A stretch of DNA of 49,617 nt from a virus, in IMG/VR virus record IMGVR_UViG_3300049846_002600, positions 1-49,617 of that record. One strand, written 5' to 3'. The notes beneath the pieces are model-generated. The model did not search any database. It was not told where the DNA came from and saw only the letters and a list, made by a program, of their open reading frames with translations. Position 1 is the first letter of the stretch. Each line of letters starts with the position of its first letter. The position numbers and the translations under genes are program-made. This document shows positions 15,635 to 24,391 of this stretch, piece by piece.

Positions 15635-16152
15635 TTGCTGATACCCCGAAGAAATTAACGTCAAAAAAAGAGGCGATCACCCTTGCTGAAAAATACCGAT
15701 GCGCCCATCGATACACGCCTTTAGTTTTGCCTGTGCCAACATCTAAAAATAATTTACGTTGGCATGGTCGATATCGTAGTGGGCATACTTCTGATTACAG
15801 CAATTTTAGGCAAGAAGTACGCCATCGGTTTGCACTATGGAAAAAGCAAAACCCAACATTTGAGCCGTTCCATGGGAACCGTCGGTTATTGGTTTTGACC
15901 TTTGATTATCAGTTAGTCACTGAAGACGCGACTCACGATTTGGCGAATTTTTCTCAGGCATTATTAGACTCGCTTAGTGGGGGGAAAGACAAAGGGCGGA
16001 TCGTCCCTCCATTAGCTTGGTATGACGATCGCCCTATTAATTTACACCTTCAAATCCCAGACAATTTAGATGACATGATCGATCCAATAAATCCCCACTG
16101 CAAACTATTTTTAAATCCCACAAAAATATCGGTTTGCTCTTTAAAAAAATAG
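15631..16152 (+). CDS. RusA-like Holliday-junction resolvase, 173 aa
   Basis: The VPTSKNNLRW segment (~35-44) fits RusA's N-terminal V-P-x-x-K-x-R/N pattern, and HDLANFSQALLDSLSG (~102-117) matches the D-x-D-N...LLDAL block, with WYDDRPINLHL (~130-140) as the terminal acidic strand. RusA family proteins resolve four-way DNA junctions during phage recombination and packaging. The second Asp of D-x-D-N is Ala here, so catalysis may rely on the remaining acidic residues. Last gene of the plus-strand operon, convergent with a fibre gene that ends one base later. Confidence 0.7.
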   Translation: MIADTPKKLTSKKEAITLAEKYRCAHRYTPLVLPVPTSKNNLRWHGRYRSGHTSDYSNFRQEVRHRFALWKKQNPTFEPFHGNRRLLVLTFDYQLVTEDATHDLANFSQALLDSLSGGKDKGRIVPPLAWYDDRPINLHLQIPDNLDDMIDPINPHCKLFLNPTKISVCSLKK

Positions 16153-16866
16153 CTATCTATTTTGGTCAAGACAAAGGACTCTCCCTTGAGTAAATGTAAC
16201 TGTATTTGACGCGTTAGATTCGTTCCACTGGAATGTGACAGTAGTGTCTTGCGCCGTTGTGGTATCTAATACAATTAACGAGCCAGCGCCAGGGTCAAGG
16301 GAGATCGCCGCACCAGTAATCATTAATGCGTCAATCCGTGCCGTCCCCGTTGATCCAGTGCTTCGGCACGTAAAAGTTACTCGCAATTCAAAAGGCACAT
16401 TGTTCATGGTGGTGTTTGCTGGAGTGACCAACGATTGAATCGTCACCCCGGCATACTTGACTCGAAATGTCCCAAATGCAGACACATTACTTCGTTGGCT
16501 AATATAGCCACGCAAAACCATTTCTTCTGACTTGCCAACATCTAAATAATCTACTCCATGTTCTGCTGTCAAAAGAGCGGAGCTTTCTGTTATCGTGTTG
16601 GCAATTGTGGTGTCAGTCACGCGAACGTTTTGAGACATTGCCACGCCACGGCGATTTAGGAATTGAGAAAATTGAAGACTATGCCCAACAAGCTCAAAAG
16701 CCCCCGGTTCGACGATTGTAAGTGCGGCGGGTTGCTCTGTTAATTTTAATGGCGCTGTTCCGGGCGCTGTTCCACCCGCCGCCAATACAATGCCACTGTC
16801 GCCAACCCGATCAACTTTACTTGCAGCAATTGAAGGATCACCCCCTCCAGGAAAAAACTCACCCAT
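16153..16866 (-). CDS. Putative tail/adhesin structural protein, 237 aa
   Basis: Starts with MGEFFPGGG, the same nine residues as the larger protein encoded at 17306-18841, which suggests a common docking peptide. The remainder is beta-rich, Thr/Ser/Ala-rich, without charge clusters, as in virion fibres or capsid fibres. Ribosome-binding region and orientation match the head-tail cluster. No enzyme motif. Role in attachment or decoration is inferred. Confidence 0.6.
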   Translation of the reverse strand: MGEFFPGGGDPSIAASKVDRVGDSGIVLAAGGTAPGTAPLKLTEQPAALTIVEPGAFELVGHSLQFSQFLNRRGVAMSQNVRVTDTTIANTITESSALLTAEHGVDYLDVGKSEEMVLRGYISQRSNVSAFGTFRVKYAGVTIQSLVTPANTTMNNVPFELRVTFTCRSTGSTGTARIDALMITGAAISLDPGAGSLIVLDTTTAQDTTVTFQWNESNASNTVTFTQGRVLCLDQNR

Positions 16867-16868
16867 GA

Positions 16869-17306
16869 TTAATTGCCCACCTCAAAATTAATCGGGATAT
16901 TGTTGGCATCGGCGATCTCTTGCCATTCAGTCAACACAACGGGATCTAATGGGATATTTTGGGCTGTTAAATCGGCAATTGCAAAATTATAGGCAACAAT
17001 TAAAGCTTGAACATTAGCCGTTCCCGCCGCCGCCGCCACGCCAATCCGAATATCTGGGGTGGAAAAAAGATTGGCGATCGTTTGCCAATTCACATCTCCC
17101 AAAAATGCAGCGTTGAAGCCCACCCAATTAGGAGGATCTACGGCGATCGAAATATCTGCTGGTTCGGGAATATTTCCTTCATTTAGCCAGTCCTGATAAT
17201 CTTGCCAAGCATTCGATCCTTTCGGGACAAAAGAAATGCTGGAGTCCTCTGTAATCGCCCCCGCACAATAAATTACTAAGCTTGGATCATTTGTTAATTT
17301 ATACAT
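16869..17306 (-). CDS. Tail-fibre assembly-like protein, 145 aa
   Basis: ATG 17306 overlaps the stop of the upstream fibre gene (TAATG), so an upstream start is unlikely. The segment ITEDSSISFVPKGSNAWQDY then QDWLNEGNIPEPAD is typical of small proteins downstream of fibres (tail-fibre assembly or fibre-tip companions), where W-L-x-E-G-N-x-P-x-P is a recurring motif. Likely a chaperone or a small fibre subunit for the 511-aa adhesin. Confidence 0.6.
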   Translation of the reverse strand: MYKLTNDPSLVIYCAGAITEDSSISFVPKGSNAWQDYQDWLNEGNIPEPADISIAVDPPNWVGFNAAFLGDVNWQTIANLFSTPDIRIGVAAAAGTANVQALIVAYNFAIADLTAQNIPLDPVVLTEWQEIADANNIPINFEVGN

Positions 17307-18841
17307 TAAAGTTCTGCCTCTAGAGTCCAAAGTCTGCCATTGTCGTAATAATCAAGCACACTACCAGTAGGGATAATTGTGGCTGTAAACCCCCTGCTTG
17401 TGATATTAGTAGCTTGAGGGTATGCAGCGTTTACGTTAGCTCTCCCAGCAACGATGTTTGTTTTTGTTACCGTAGGGATAGAAAACATTGGATCAAAATT
17501 AATGTGATTTGCTGCTACTGCTGTTACTGCTGTTGCTTCGTCTCGAATAGAGCTATAGACCCATCTGTAGTAATAAAGGCATTTATTTAGTTCATCTTTT
17601 CTTTCAAAATCAGTCGCAACAGTTCCTTTTTTCAACTGCGCATTGCCAATCGTCCAAGTTTGGGAAGCCAGCAAAGCCCCGACAGAAAATACAATCTCGA
17701 TGCCTGTAGTTGCTGCTGATGGGATTGAAATCTGCGCCGAATATCTAGCGATTGAAGAGGTAATCGTGAATGTTCCGGTTGCAATTTGAGTGCGGGTGGG
17801 GCTTGCAATTGTCCCAAAAGTGTCAGTTGTATTTGCATAGTATGCCGTCCAATTTACCGTTGTAATTGAGGTGCTTGCAAGGTCAACTGAGAGGGTGCAG
17901 TTTTGTCCATTCAAGTGATAGGAGTTTGCCGCTTCAATACGCTGTCCAAATTGAATCGCTGTGTTGCCTGTAGCGCCCGTAAATCTGTATCTGTATTGGC
18001 TTTGGGCAGATCCCGCTACTCGTTGACCTGTTACGTTTGCCCCTGTGCAATACGCGTACCAGCGATCAACTGTGTAAGCTTTTGCCGCCGCTGCTGTGAT
18101 TGTTTGCGCCGCGCCTTCATTGCGCTGGTCAATGGCAAAAGCACCATTAACTAAAACATTTGTCGGACGAGCTTCGGCAACTGCTGTATCGACATAGGTT
18201 TTAATCGCGTTCTCTGTCGTTGATATTGATTGCGATGTCCCTAAGCTGTTATTATTGGCGATCGTCGGTTTATCGAGAACTAGGATTTTCCCCTGTGTCA
18301 CATGGGCATGAGCCACATATCCGACAGTCGCTACAAAATTAGGACTCGCTGGCGGCGTTGCAGTAATCGCCCCGGCTGTGGTGGCAGAAACATAAAGGGC
18401 ATCCCCATCACTAAATGCCGATGTGTCGATGTCGTTGATTAATCCGCTGATCGTGACTTTGCCGATAGTGTTATTGGCAATATCGTGAGTGGCGATGCCG
18501 ATTACTTCTGATGTGGCGATCGCATTTGCCCTAGCCAGTGCAATTGTCGGATGCTCTCCCGTCGCCCCTGAGATGTAAACGACTTGCCCATTGTTTATCT
18601 GTGAGCCTGTATTATTTCGGGCATCGACTACCAACTCCTTCCCAATCTGAATCGATGTGCCGGAATGGTCATCGTAAAAGGAAAGTGCTTTAGTATCCGA
18701 GTCATACCAAACACGCCCCTCTTGATAGGTGGGAGCGGCGGATGGGGTGAAATTTGTATAGGTTATTGCGCCGTTGTTGCCATCAGTGTCCATCTTTCCA
18801 CTGATGTCTGTTGCGCCGCCGCCGGGGAAAAACTCACCCAT
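17306..18841 (-). CDS. Large fibre/adhesin with carbohydrate-binding-like domain, 511 aa
   Basis: N-terminus MGEFFPGGG is shared with the 237-aa neighbour. Residues ~60-200 contain a repetitive beta domain seen in phage fibres (VYISGATGEHPTIALARANA, then SGLINDIDTSAFSDGDALY). Residues ~225-430 begin NVLVNGAFAIDQRNEG then YTVDRWYAYCTG, a pattern of carbohydrate-binding modules in phage receptor-binding proteins. It probably contacts the cyanobacterial cell surface polysaccharide. The mature position (head or tail tip) cannot be decided. Confidence 0.75.
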   Translation of the reverse strand: MGEFFPGGGATDISGKMDTDGNNGAITYTNFTPSAAPTYQEGRVWYDSDTKALSFYDDHSGTSIQIGKELVVDARNNTGSQINNGQVVYISGATGEHPTIALARANAIATSEVIGIATHDIANNTIGKVTISGLINDIDTSAFSDGDALYVSATTAGAITATPPASPNFVATVGYVAHAHVTQGKILVLDKPTIANNNSLGTSQSISTTENAIKTYVDTAVAEARPTNVLVNGAFAIDQRNEGAAQTITAAAAKAYTVDRWYAYCTGANVTGQRVAGSAQSQYRYRFTGATGNTAIQFGQRIEAANSYHLNGQNCTLSVDLASTSITTVNWTAYYANTTDTFGTIASPTRTQIATGTFTITSSIARYSAQISIPSAATTGIEIVFSVGALLASQTWTIGNAQLKKGTVATDFERKDELNKCLYYYRWVYSSIRDEATAVTAVAANHINFDPMFSIPTVTKTNIVAGRANVNAAYPQATNITSRGFTATIIPTGSVLDYYDNGRLWTLEAEL

Positions 18842-18843
18842 GG

Positions 18844-19113
18844 TTAAGTCCTCTCAATGTAGCGATATCCAAGAATCTGCATTTGGCTGGCAGCGTCAAC
18901 CACATAGTCAATATCGGGTAGAGGATTCCCTGTTTTTGTCTCAGGAAAATTTACCGGATTACCTACCGTGACGGGCTGATTTGTTAAAACCGTACCTGTG
19001 CCAGAAATCATCTTGAAACCAATGGTTAGCGGCGCAACGATTGTCCCTGAGTCCGCCCCTGTAATTAATTCGTCAACATAAACCAAATCATAATTTGCTG
19101 GAATGGTCGCCAT
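18844..19113 (-). CDS. Small structural protein, 89 aa
   Basis: Beta-rich, no membrane segment, one start only. It lies between the connector-type gene (19115-19630) and the fibre (17306-18841), so may be a head-completion or neck protein. No family motif recognised. Confidence 0.55.
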   Translation of the reverse strand: MATIPANYDLVYVDELITGADSGTIVAPLTIGFKMISGTGTVLTNQPVTVGNPVNFPETKTGNPLPDIDYVVDAASQMQILGYRYIERT

Positions 19114-19114
19114 C

Positions 19115-19630
19115 CTACCACCTCACTGAGTCTGCCTGTATGGGATTAATTTTGTCGCCTTTCCGATAGCATCGCTCCTGCTCAAATCCCGCATCGCGTT
19201 CGGATTGGGTGCTACTTCGATTAAATACTTTTGAGGAATTAGGGGATGTTGTGGACGGCGTAAAAATTACCGATTCGCCAGGGAGAGTGATGGTGCGTTC
19301 GGCGATCGCCGCCATCTCCATCTGGCATTCTTTTTTAAGTTGCCCACTCCATGAGTCCCCTTCCCTTCCCTCTGGAGAAACTTCGTAAACGGGAATAATT
19401 TCTGAGATTGTGCATTTTTCAACAATTGACGCTAACTCAGGATGACTTTGTGCCAAGGGAAATTCATAGATTCCTCTCAGCACTCCATCGAGTCGGGCTT
19501 CCACTTGATCACCAATTTGCTCAATAAGCTCTTGGGAAATCTGTTTTTCACCCAACGCGCTCAGGGTTCCGCCTACTTGTAAGCGCCCCTGAATGCGTCT
19601 GGATATAGCGTCAATCGTTGTATATTTCAT
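19115..19630 (-). CDS. Probable head-tail connector/completion protein, 171 aa
   Basis: N-terminal helical part (TTIDAISRRIQGRLQVGGTL, then QELIEQIGDQVEARLDGVL) resembles gp6/DUF1320-like adaptors that bind the portal after packaging; the C-terminal half is basic and probably disordered. It follows the capsid gene with 4 nt between, the standard position for a head-completion protein. Family call is by pattern and position. Confidence 0.65.
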   Translation of the reverse strand: MKYTTIDAISRRIQGRLQVGGTLSALGEKQISQELIEQIGDQVEARLDGVLRGIYEFPLAQSHPELASIVEKCTISEIIPVYEVSPEGREGDSWSGQLKKECQMEMAAIAERTITLPGESVIFTPSTTSPNSSKVFNRSSTQSERDAGFEQERCYRKGDKINPIQADSVRW

Positions 19631-19634
19631 GCGG

Positions 19635-20825
19635 TTAAACTGCGGTGTCTTCCACGTTACGGGCGGCGATCAAACGGGGGTCAGGGCAGATAATCATGCC
19701 AGCAGTATCTACTTTTACATAGTCACGGATGGGCACGGAATCTTCCGCTTTCGCCACGATTGTAAAGCCATTGCCAAAAGATTCAGGCATAGATTGCCCC
19801 GTAATTTGAGAACGGATTTCGAGCATAGTGGGAACCTTCGCCGCCTCTACCATGTTGCTGTTTAGGAACACATAGTAGTCAGCGGGTAGGAACGGGGTAG
19901 GCGTTCCCGCTGCGTTGTAGTAAACACCATCCGTAATAATGAACTGAGGAACAGGCATCCCAGAATTGGTCGTAATGACTTGGTTCTGAATCACATCGCG
20001 AATTTCTTCTGGTGTGGGCTTAGGCAAGTTTGCAGCATCGGCAATCACCGCGCCATCGGTAATTAACCCCTTGTTCCGAGCGACTAGAATCTTACTGGAT
20101 GCCTGAGAGCAAAGGTTATTCATGGTGGCGCGGCTCATGGCGATCGCCTCAGGGAATCGCAGTAGGTTGGCGTAGTACACGTCAAGGTGTGCCACCAAGT
20201 CATCGATACCGTTTGCGTTCGCCAAATTTGACCAGACGTTAGAGCCAGTCAAAGCGGCGGCTAAGTTGCCAGCAGGAACTAATCCGGTGTAATCCACGGA
20301 GTAGGTGATTCCAGATCGGGGGTCGGTGTAATTCGGATCACCCAATGTTACACAACGCAACGCCATCAACAACCAAGTCTGCTCAATGCCCACCGCCAAG
20401 TCACGGGCGGGTTGGAGGAATGTATTAAGCAGGGCATCGTAAACGCCTACCGCATTTGCCATCCGTTCTTGGAGTTGGATCATTTTATTGAGGCGAAGAT
20501 AGTCTTCCTCAACCCATGTCACACCATCGGAAACGTTGATCGATCCTAATTCATCAAGGCTGATTTCTACCTTGTTCCGATCTGTCAAAACCTCGCCATC
20601 GGTTCCTCGAATATGACCGACACGGGGGCGGAACTCCTTAATCCGCATCCATGCCAAATCACGATCCGGGTAAGAGTTTGAAGCAATAAACGGGCGTAAC
20701 GCAGGGTCGAAAAAGCCCTGGCGGTACATTGCACCTGTGGCGCTCATCTCAGCAAGCGTTAAATCAATCGCCTTCTGAATGACTGGACGATTTTCGCCTA
20801 CTAATTCAGCAATACTAGCTACCAT
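19635..20825 (-). CDS. Major capsid protein, 396 aa
   Basis: Position (after decoration protein, before connector), length, and content fit an HK97-fold capsid subunit related to the protein-E type. An N-terminal helical arm, then a long E-loop region (~75-115), then the P-domain with LNKMIQLQERMANAVGVYD and a C-terminal strand-rich A-domain (GNGFTIVAKAEDSVPIRDYV). A perfect AAGGAGGG sequence 6-7 nt upstream of the ATG indicates high expression. Not proven by structure, but no better candidate exists in the window. Confidence 0.8.
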   Translation of the reverse strand: MVASIAELVGENRPVIQKAIDLTLAEMSATGAMYRQGFFDPALRPFIASNSYPDRDLAWMRIKEFRPRVGHIRGTDGEVLTDRNKVEISLDELGSINVSDGVTWVEEDYLRLNKMIQLQERMANAVGVYDALLNTFLQPARDLAVGIEQTWLLMALRCVTLGDPNYTDPRSGITYSVDYTGLVPAGNLAAALTGSNVWSNLANANGIDDLVAHLDVYYANLLRFPEAIAMSRATMNNLCSQASSKILVARNKGLITDGAVIADAANLPKPTPEEIRDVIQNQVITTNSGMPVPQFIITDGVYYNAAGTPTPFLPADYYVFLNSNMVEAAKVPTMLEIRSQITGQSMPESFGNGFTIVAKAEDSVPIRDYVKVDTAGMIICPDPRLIAARNVEDTAV

Positions 20826-20857
20826 ATCAATCCCTCCTTAAGGGTGAAATTCATCAG

Positions 20858-21760
20858 TTAAATAAAAACCATCTCAGGGAAAAGCCCCTTAATTTGGTCA
20901 TCCACATAAGGAAGGCGATCCTCGTAGAACGTGCCACCGACAAACAATCCTTTGATGTTTTCGTCGTCGCCTTCAAGTAAGTCCACTGTCTCGTTAGGGG
21001 ACAGCAAGCCATAACCACCGGAACTGTCATAGGGCAAAGATGTAATCACGCCAATCGGAATCCCGACAGGTAGAGATGCCGCACTAGCCGCCGCCAATAC
21101 AATCTCATCAGTAAGGGCATCCACAGTGAGGATTGTGCCAATGGTCGTAGAGCCAACCATCGCTGCTGCCGCCACTGCGAACGTACCGGAACCAGCGGTA
21201 ACTTCACTGGCGGTTGTGGTGTACAGAGACTGAAAATCACGGGCGTAAACGTAAACCTTAGAAACGCCATCGGTGATCGCCACCACCTTCTGAGAAAGGA
21301 AGAAATTGGCGTTGATTGCCGTCGCCATTGCCGCTGCCCCAGTGACCAAGCTTGCCCCTACAGCAGTGGTCGTGACAGTCACACCGTCAATAACAGCCGT
21401 TGCCGTATCCGCCGCTGCCCAGGTCAAAGCAAAGGTAAACACAGCCATGGGAGCGATCACTTTCAGCGCCTCACCTGCCACGAAATGACGGGCGGTGTTA
21501 GTCGAAACATTGAATGTAGTGGTGCTAGAAACAGTCAAAGCATCCGCTAACTTTGTCCGAGGCAAAGCCCGAACCGTACCGTTAGAACTCGAACCAAGGA
21601 ACACACCGGGATACAGAATTTTTTGAGTCTTGTCAAATTCACCGACATAGGAAGTGACTTTGCTTGCATCAAGCTCAAAACTCCGAGGGGATTTTGTACC
21701 GCACTCGTTAACTAAAACGGGTGGGACAGTCGTGAAATCATAATTTTTTAATCCAGCCAT
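20858..21760 (-). CDS. Head decoration/fibre-like protein, 300 aa
   Basis: Residues ~1-75 and the C-terminal ~60 residues are consistent with a small lambda gpD-like decoration fold (KILYPGVFLGS and FVGGTFYEDRLPY). Between them lies an inserted Ala/Thr/Val-rich region (~95-230) that is probably a fibre or Ig-like domain. It precedes the capsid gene, as decoration proteins do. The insertion makes it about twice as long as ordinary decoration proteins. Confidence 0.65.
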   Translation of the reverse strand: MAGLKNYDFTTVPPVLVNECGTKSPRSFELDASKVTSYVGEFDKTQKILYPGVFLGSSSNGTVRALPRTKLADALTVSSTTTFNVSTNTARHFVAGEALKVIAPMAVFTFALTWAAADTATAVIDGVTVTTTAVGASLVTGAAAMATAINANFFLSQKVVAITDGVSKVYVYARDFQSLYTTTASEVTAGSGTFAVAAAAMVGSTTIGTILTVDALTDEIVLAAASAASLPVGIPIGVITSLPYDSSGGYGLLSPNETVDLLEGDDENIKGLFVGGTFYEDRLPYVDDQIKGLFPEMVFI

Positions 21761-21766
21761 TGAGGG

Positions 21767-22249
21767 TTATTTCACTCCATAGGTTACGGTTTTACTTGCC
21801 AATGCCGCCGCCCGTTGTTCAATCTGCTCTGTGGTCATTGCAGCGGGGGATTTTACGGGCGGTTCAATTTCAGCATGGGTGCTGAGTTCTTCCGACTCGA
21901 CAATAGCGGCGTGATATTGACTGACCATTTCAAGATAAAAAGCAATCTCAGCCAATTGCTGATTGCCTTCTTGGGAGAATGTGGCGATCGCCTCTTTCTC
22001 TTTCCCGTCAGCAAAAATTTGACCATAGGCGGCGGGGGGCAATTTTCCTTGATCGCGTAAATTAGCCGCCGTGCTTCGTAGACTATGGAAAAGATTAGTA
22101 GTCTCTTTTTCCCGGTTAGTCGCTTCTAATTTAGCGGTGGTTTCTTGTAATTGAAGGCGAGTATTTTCAGCTTCTACCTTCATTGCTTCAAATTGCGCCT
22201 TTAGTTCGCTGAATTGTTCAGCATTAAAGGTTTCTGTTTTATCAGGCAT
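21767..22249 (-). CDS. Scaffold protein from internal start, 160 aa
   Basis: Within the protease-scaffold gene, an in-frame ATG at 22249 is preceded by GGAGGG at 6 nt, the best ribosome-binding site in the gene. The product starts MPDKTETFNAEQFSELKAQF and consists of the coiled-coil part only, without protease, so it can serve as a free scaffold, as in lambda C/Nu3. Same stop as the long form. Confidence 0.6.
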   Translation of the reverse strand: MPDKTETFNAEQFSELKAQFEAMKVEAENTRLQLQETTAKLEATNREKETTNLFHSLRSTAANLRDQGKLPPAAYGQIFADGKEKEAIATFSQEGNQQLAEIAFYLEMVSQYHAAIVESEELSTHAEIEPPVKSPAAMTTEQIEQRAAALASKTVTYGVK

Positions 22250-22765
22250 TTCACGCCCTCCGTATTTTTTATACATTGATGCCCCGGCTAATGCAGGGAA
22301 CGGCACAACACTGACTTCGTAGAATCGCTCTTCTCCGATGTCAATGCCGACGCTAACTTCCTTGATTCGCTTATCCATGTATCTTTCAACATTGTCAGAT
22401 CCAAGGATAGTGATATCGGCGAACACGCCAAGTTCACCAATCAAGTTAGTCATGCTTTGCTTTGTTAATGTTTCTTGCGTGATTTCTCCCACGGAAAAAC
22501 CGTCAACAAAACCAATCACACTATCAGACGAATAATAGTGATCCTTGAAAAGCTTGATCGATTCGCCCTGCAATAACCTGGCGTTAGAATTCGCCGCGTA
22601 AGTAGAAATTAACTCACGCGAGAATTCACGCTCAATCCCCATACTATTGGCGTGTGTGCCAGAGTAAAAAACCAGCGCACGCACAGATAGGCGATCGCCG
22701 GAGTCCTCAAACAATGAAATATTTTGCTCGTATTTTTGAGAGCAGACAAACTGATTCTCAGTCAT
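21767..22765 (-). CDS. Prohead protease fused to scaffold, ~332 aa
   Basis: The first ATG (22765) is used; a TTG 15 nt upstream is possible. The N-terminal half has features of phage prohead proteases, including KEVSVGIDIG near residue 135 and EVSVVPFPALAGA near residue 150. The C-terminal half is a long coiled coil (about 175-300) typical of scaffold. It would assemble with the capsid protein and then be degraded. The order portal, protease-scaffold, decoration, capsid is the classic head module. Confidence 0.8.
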   Translation of the reverse strand: MTENQFVCSQKYEQNISLFEDSGDRLSVRALVFYSGTHANSMGIEREFSRELISTYAANSNARLLQGESIKLFKDHYYSSDSVIGFVDGFSVGEITQETLTKQSMTNLIGELGVFADITILGSDNVERYMDKRIKEVSVGIDIGEERFYEVSVVPFPALAGASMYKKYGGREMPDKTETFNAEQFSELKAQFEAMKVEAENTRLQLQETTAKLEATNREKETTNLFHSLRSTAANLRDQGKLPPAAYGQIFADGKEKEAIATFSQEGNQQLAEIAFYLEMVSQYHAAIVESEELSTHAEIEPPVKSPAAMTTEQIEQRAAALASKTVTYGVK

Positions 22766-22884
22766 GACAATTGCCAACAAATTAAATTTATCCTAACAAT
22801 AAATATTTTTTTTGTATGTCACTTGAAAATGTCTGTTTAGTTTATCTTTGATAGAATGGTTTTATCGTTTAGGTTTTAGCTTTT

Positions 22885-23124
22885 ATGCGTGCAATAGTTT
22901 TAGCATCTGCATTGTTAATTTCTGCTGTATATCCCGATCCGACACCTGCCAATTATGCGATTGATGGCAATGGGCAATTAATTGATCTGGATGGTTATTC
23001 TCGTTATTCAAACGAAAAAAGACCGTTCAAAATTGAATTAAGCGAACCGCCAGAACAAGATTCTGATAGCGAACCAGATGACAAGGAACATGATGATTAC
23101 CCTGAGTCACAAACTAATTCATAA
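22885..23124 (+). CDS. Plus-strand 'moron': small secreted protein, 79 aa
   Basis: The only plus-strand gene in the 16-24 kb minus-strand head region, inserted between portal and protease. It starts with a signal-peptide-like stretch (MRAIVLASALLISAVYP) and continues as an acidic, Pro/Asp/Glu-rich tail, probably a lipoprotein-free periplasmic or surface protein. AT-rich sequence upstream (22800-22880) could supply its own promoter. Such isolated genes are often lysogenic-conversion or superinfection-exclusion factors; the role here is unknown. Confidence 0.6.
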   Translation: MRAIVLASALLISAVYPDPTPANYAIDGNGQLIDLDGYSRYSNEKRPFKIELSEPPEQDSDSEPDDKEHDDYPESQTNS

Positions 23125-24352
23125 GCTCTGATGTGGATGGCAGCCCCGCTAATTCCCTAGCCCGATCAATTGCGTCCTGATCTTCACTGCTGATAAGTTG
23201 GGCGTTAATTGATCGGACAAGGATATCTAGTAGCTCAAGACGTGACTCTTTATCATGTTCCGATTCTTGAAATTTTCCATAGTTGAGTTGCATTCCAAAA
23301 TTCCAATCAACTAAGGGACGAACGACTTTATTAATAATCTCTTCTTCGATTTGTCGGTTGGCAGATTCTGTGAGCAATCGCATGATTTCCATATGTCCAG
23401 AATTAAGGTTACTATCCCCACTGGAAATGCCCCCTGTAGAATCCACTGTACTGAGCAGCGTATTCGGAAACAACATACCCAACATCATTAGTCTTTCGCA
23501 GAGGGCGATCGCCTGAAAGAAGAAAGCGCCATCAGTTTGTTGAGATAGCATTTCAATTTTGTTTTGAGTATCGGTTGAAATAATTGATCCGTTTTCCAGA
23601 TTAATCAATTGATTGCCCAATGCGTCTGGGGCAGGAATAGTCACAATGTCCCCGGCATCATCGGTCATTGGTGTGCCATCGGATTTGAGCAAGGGAACGG
23701 CTTGATTTGATGGCGCGTAGCCGACAATGATTCCTGTGGCTTGACGTTGCCCCGCCGTGAGCATTTGCCCCATCAAAATCTTCCATGCACGGGTAGCGCT
23801 CATCGCCCTTGCAAGGTTCGGAACACCATAGGGATCGCCATAGCAAAGCTCACGGCTATTTACAATGTGGCAGCCCTTCTCAATGGGGATGTCTACCCCA
23901 TAAGTCCCCGGTAGTTTGTAGCGAATCCCAGTGACCCGTCCTTTTTTGCCGCCCTGCCCAATGAATTTATAATGCCGGGGGTCAACTGCCCTTAGACTTT
24001 CCAGCACCCATTGACCGCCTCGACTCCGAACCGAGCGCTCGACAAACGAATACCCCAATGCTTCGGCGGCGTACATCTCAGCAAAGCTCCACTGAAAAGA
24101 GCCATTCATGTTGCGAAAGTTTTCCCGAATAAATGCCTCAATATCTTTGTCGGGATTTGTGTATTCTCCCAATGATTTAAGCGCCAATAAAGTTTTGACA
24201 CTTAATACAGTCCCTAATATAGGATTCTCTTTAAGCAAACTTAATCGCAGGGAAATAGAGTCCTCCGTGATTTCAGAAATTTCGCTGATCATGTCGTAAA
24301 CCAAACGACTGACCTCTGGGGCGATTCGACCTGCTCGGATAATGTTTGCCAT
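23114..24352 (-). CDS. Portal protein (DUF935/Mu gp29-like), 412 aa
   Basis: Characteristic portal blocks: SFAEMYAAEALGYSFVE, ESLRAVDPRHYKF near residues 115-130, a helix-rich core, and a C-terminal NLNSGHMEIMRLLTESANRQ region followed by ALGL-like tail helix IDRARELAGLP. It resembles the DUF935 family of portals (Mu gp29). It forms the dodecameric DNA gate at one capsid vertex. Head-module order supports the call. Its 3' end overlaps the moron's 3' end on the opposite strand by 11 nt. Confidence 0.8.
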   Translation of the reverse strand: MANIIRAGRIAPEVSRLVYDMISEISEITEDSISLRLSLLKENPILGTVLSVKTLLALKSLGEYTNPDKDIEAFIRENFRNMNGSFQWSFAEMYAAEALGYSFVERSVRSRGGQWVLESLRAVDPRHYKFIGQGGKKGRVTGIRYKLPGTYGVDIPIEKGCHIVNSRELCYGDPYGVPNLARAMSATRAWKILMGQMLTAGQRQATGIIVGYAPSNQAVPLLKSDGTPMTDDAGDIVTIPAPDALGNQLINLENGSIISTDTQNKIEMLSQQTDGAFFFQAIALCERLMMLGMLFPNTLLSTVDSTGGISSGDSNLNSGHMEIMRLLTESANRQIEEEIINKVVRPLVDWNFGMQLNYGKFQESEHDKESRLELLDILVRSINAQLISSEDQDAIDRARELAGLPSTSELMN

Positions 24353-24391
24353 GGGAAGAATATAATTAGATATCCCTTTGATTATATTCTT

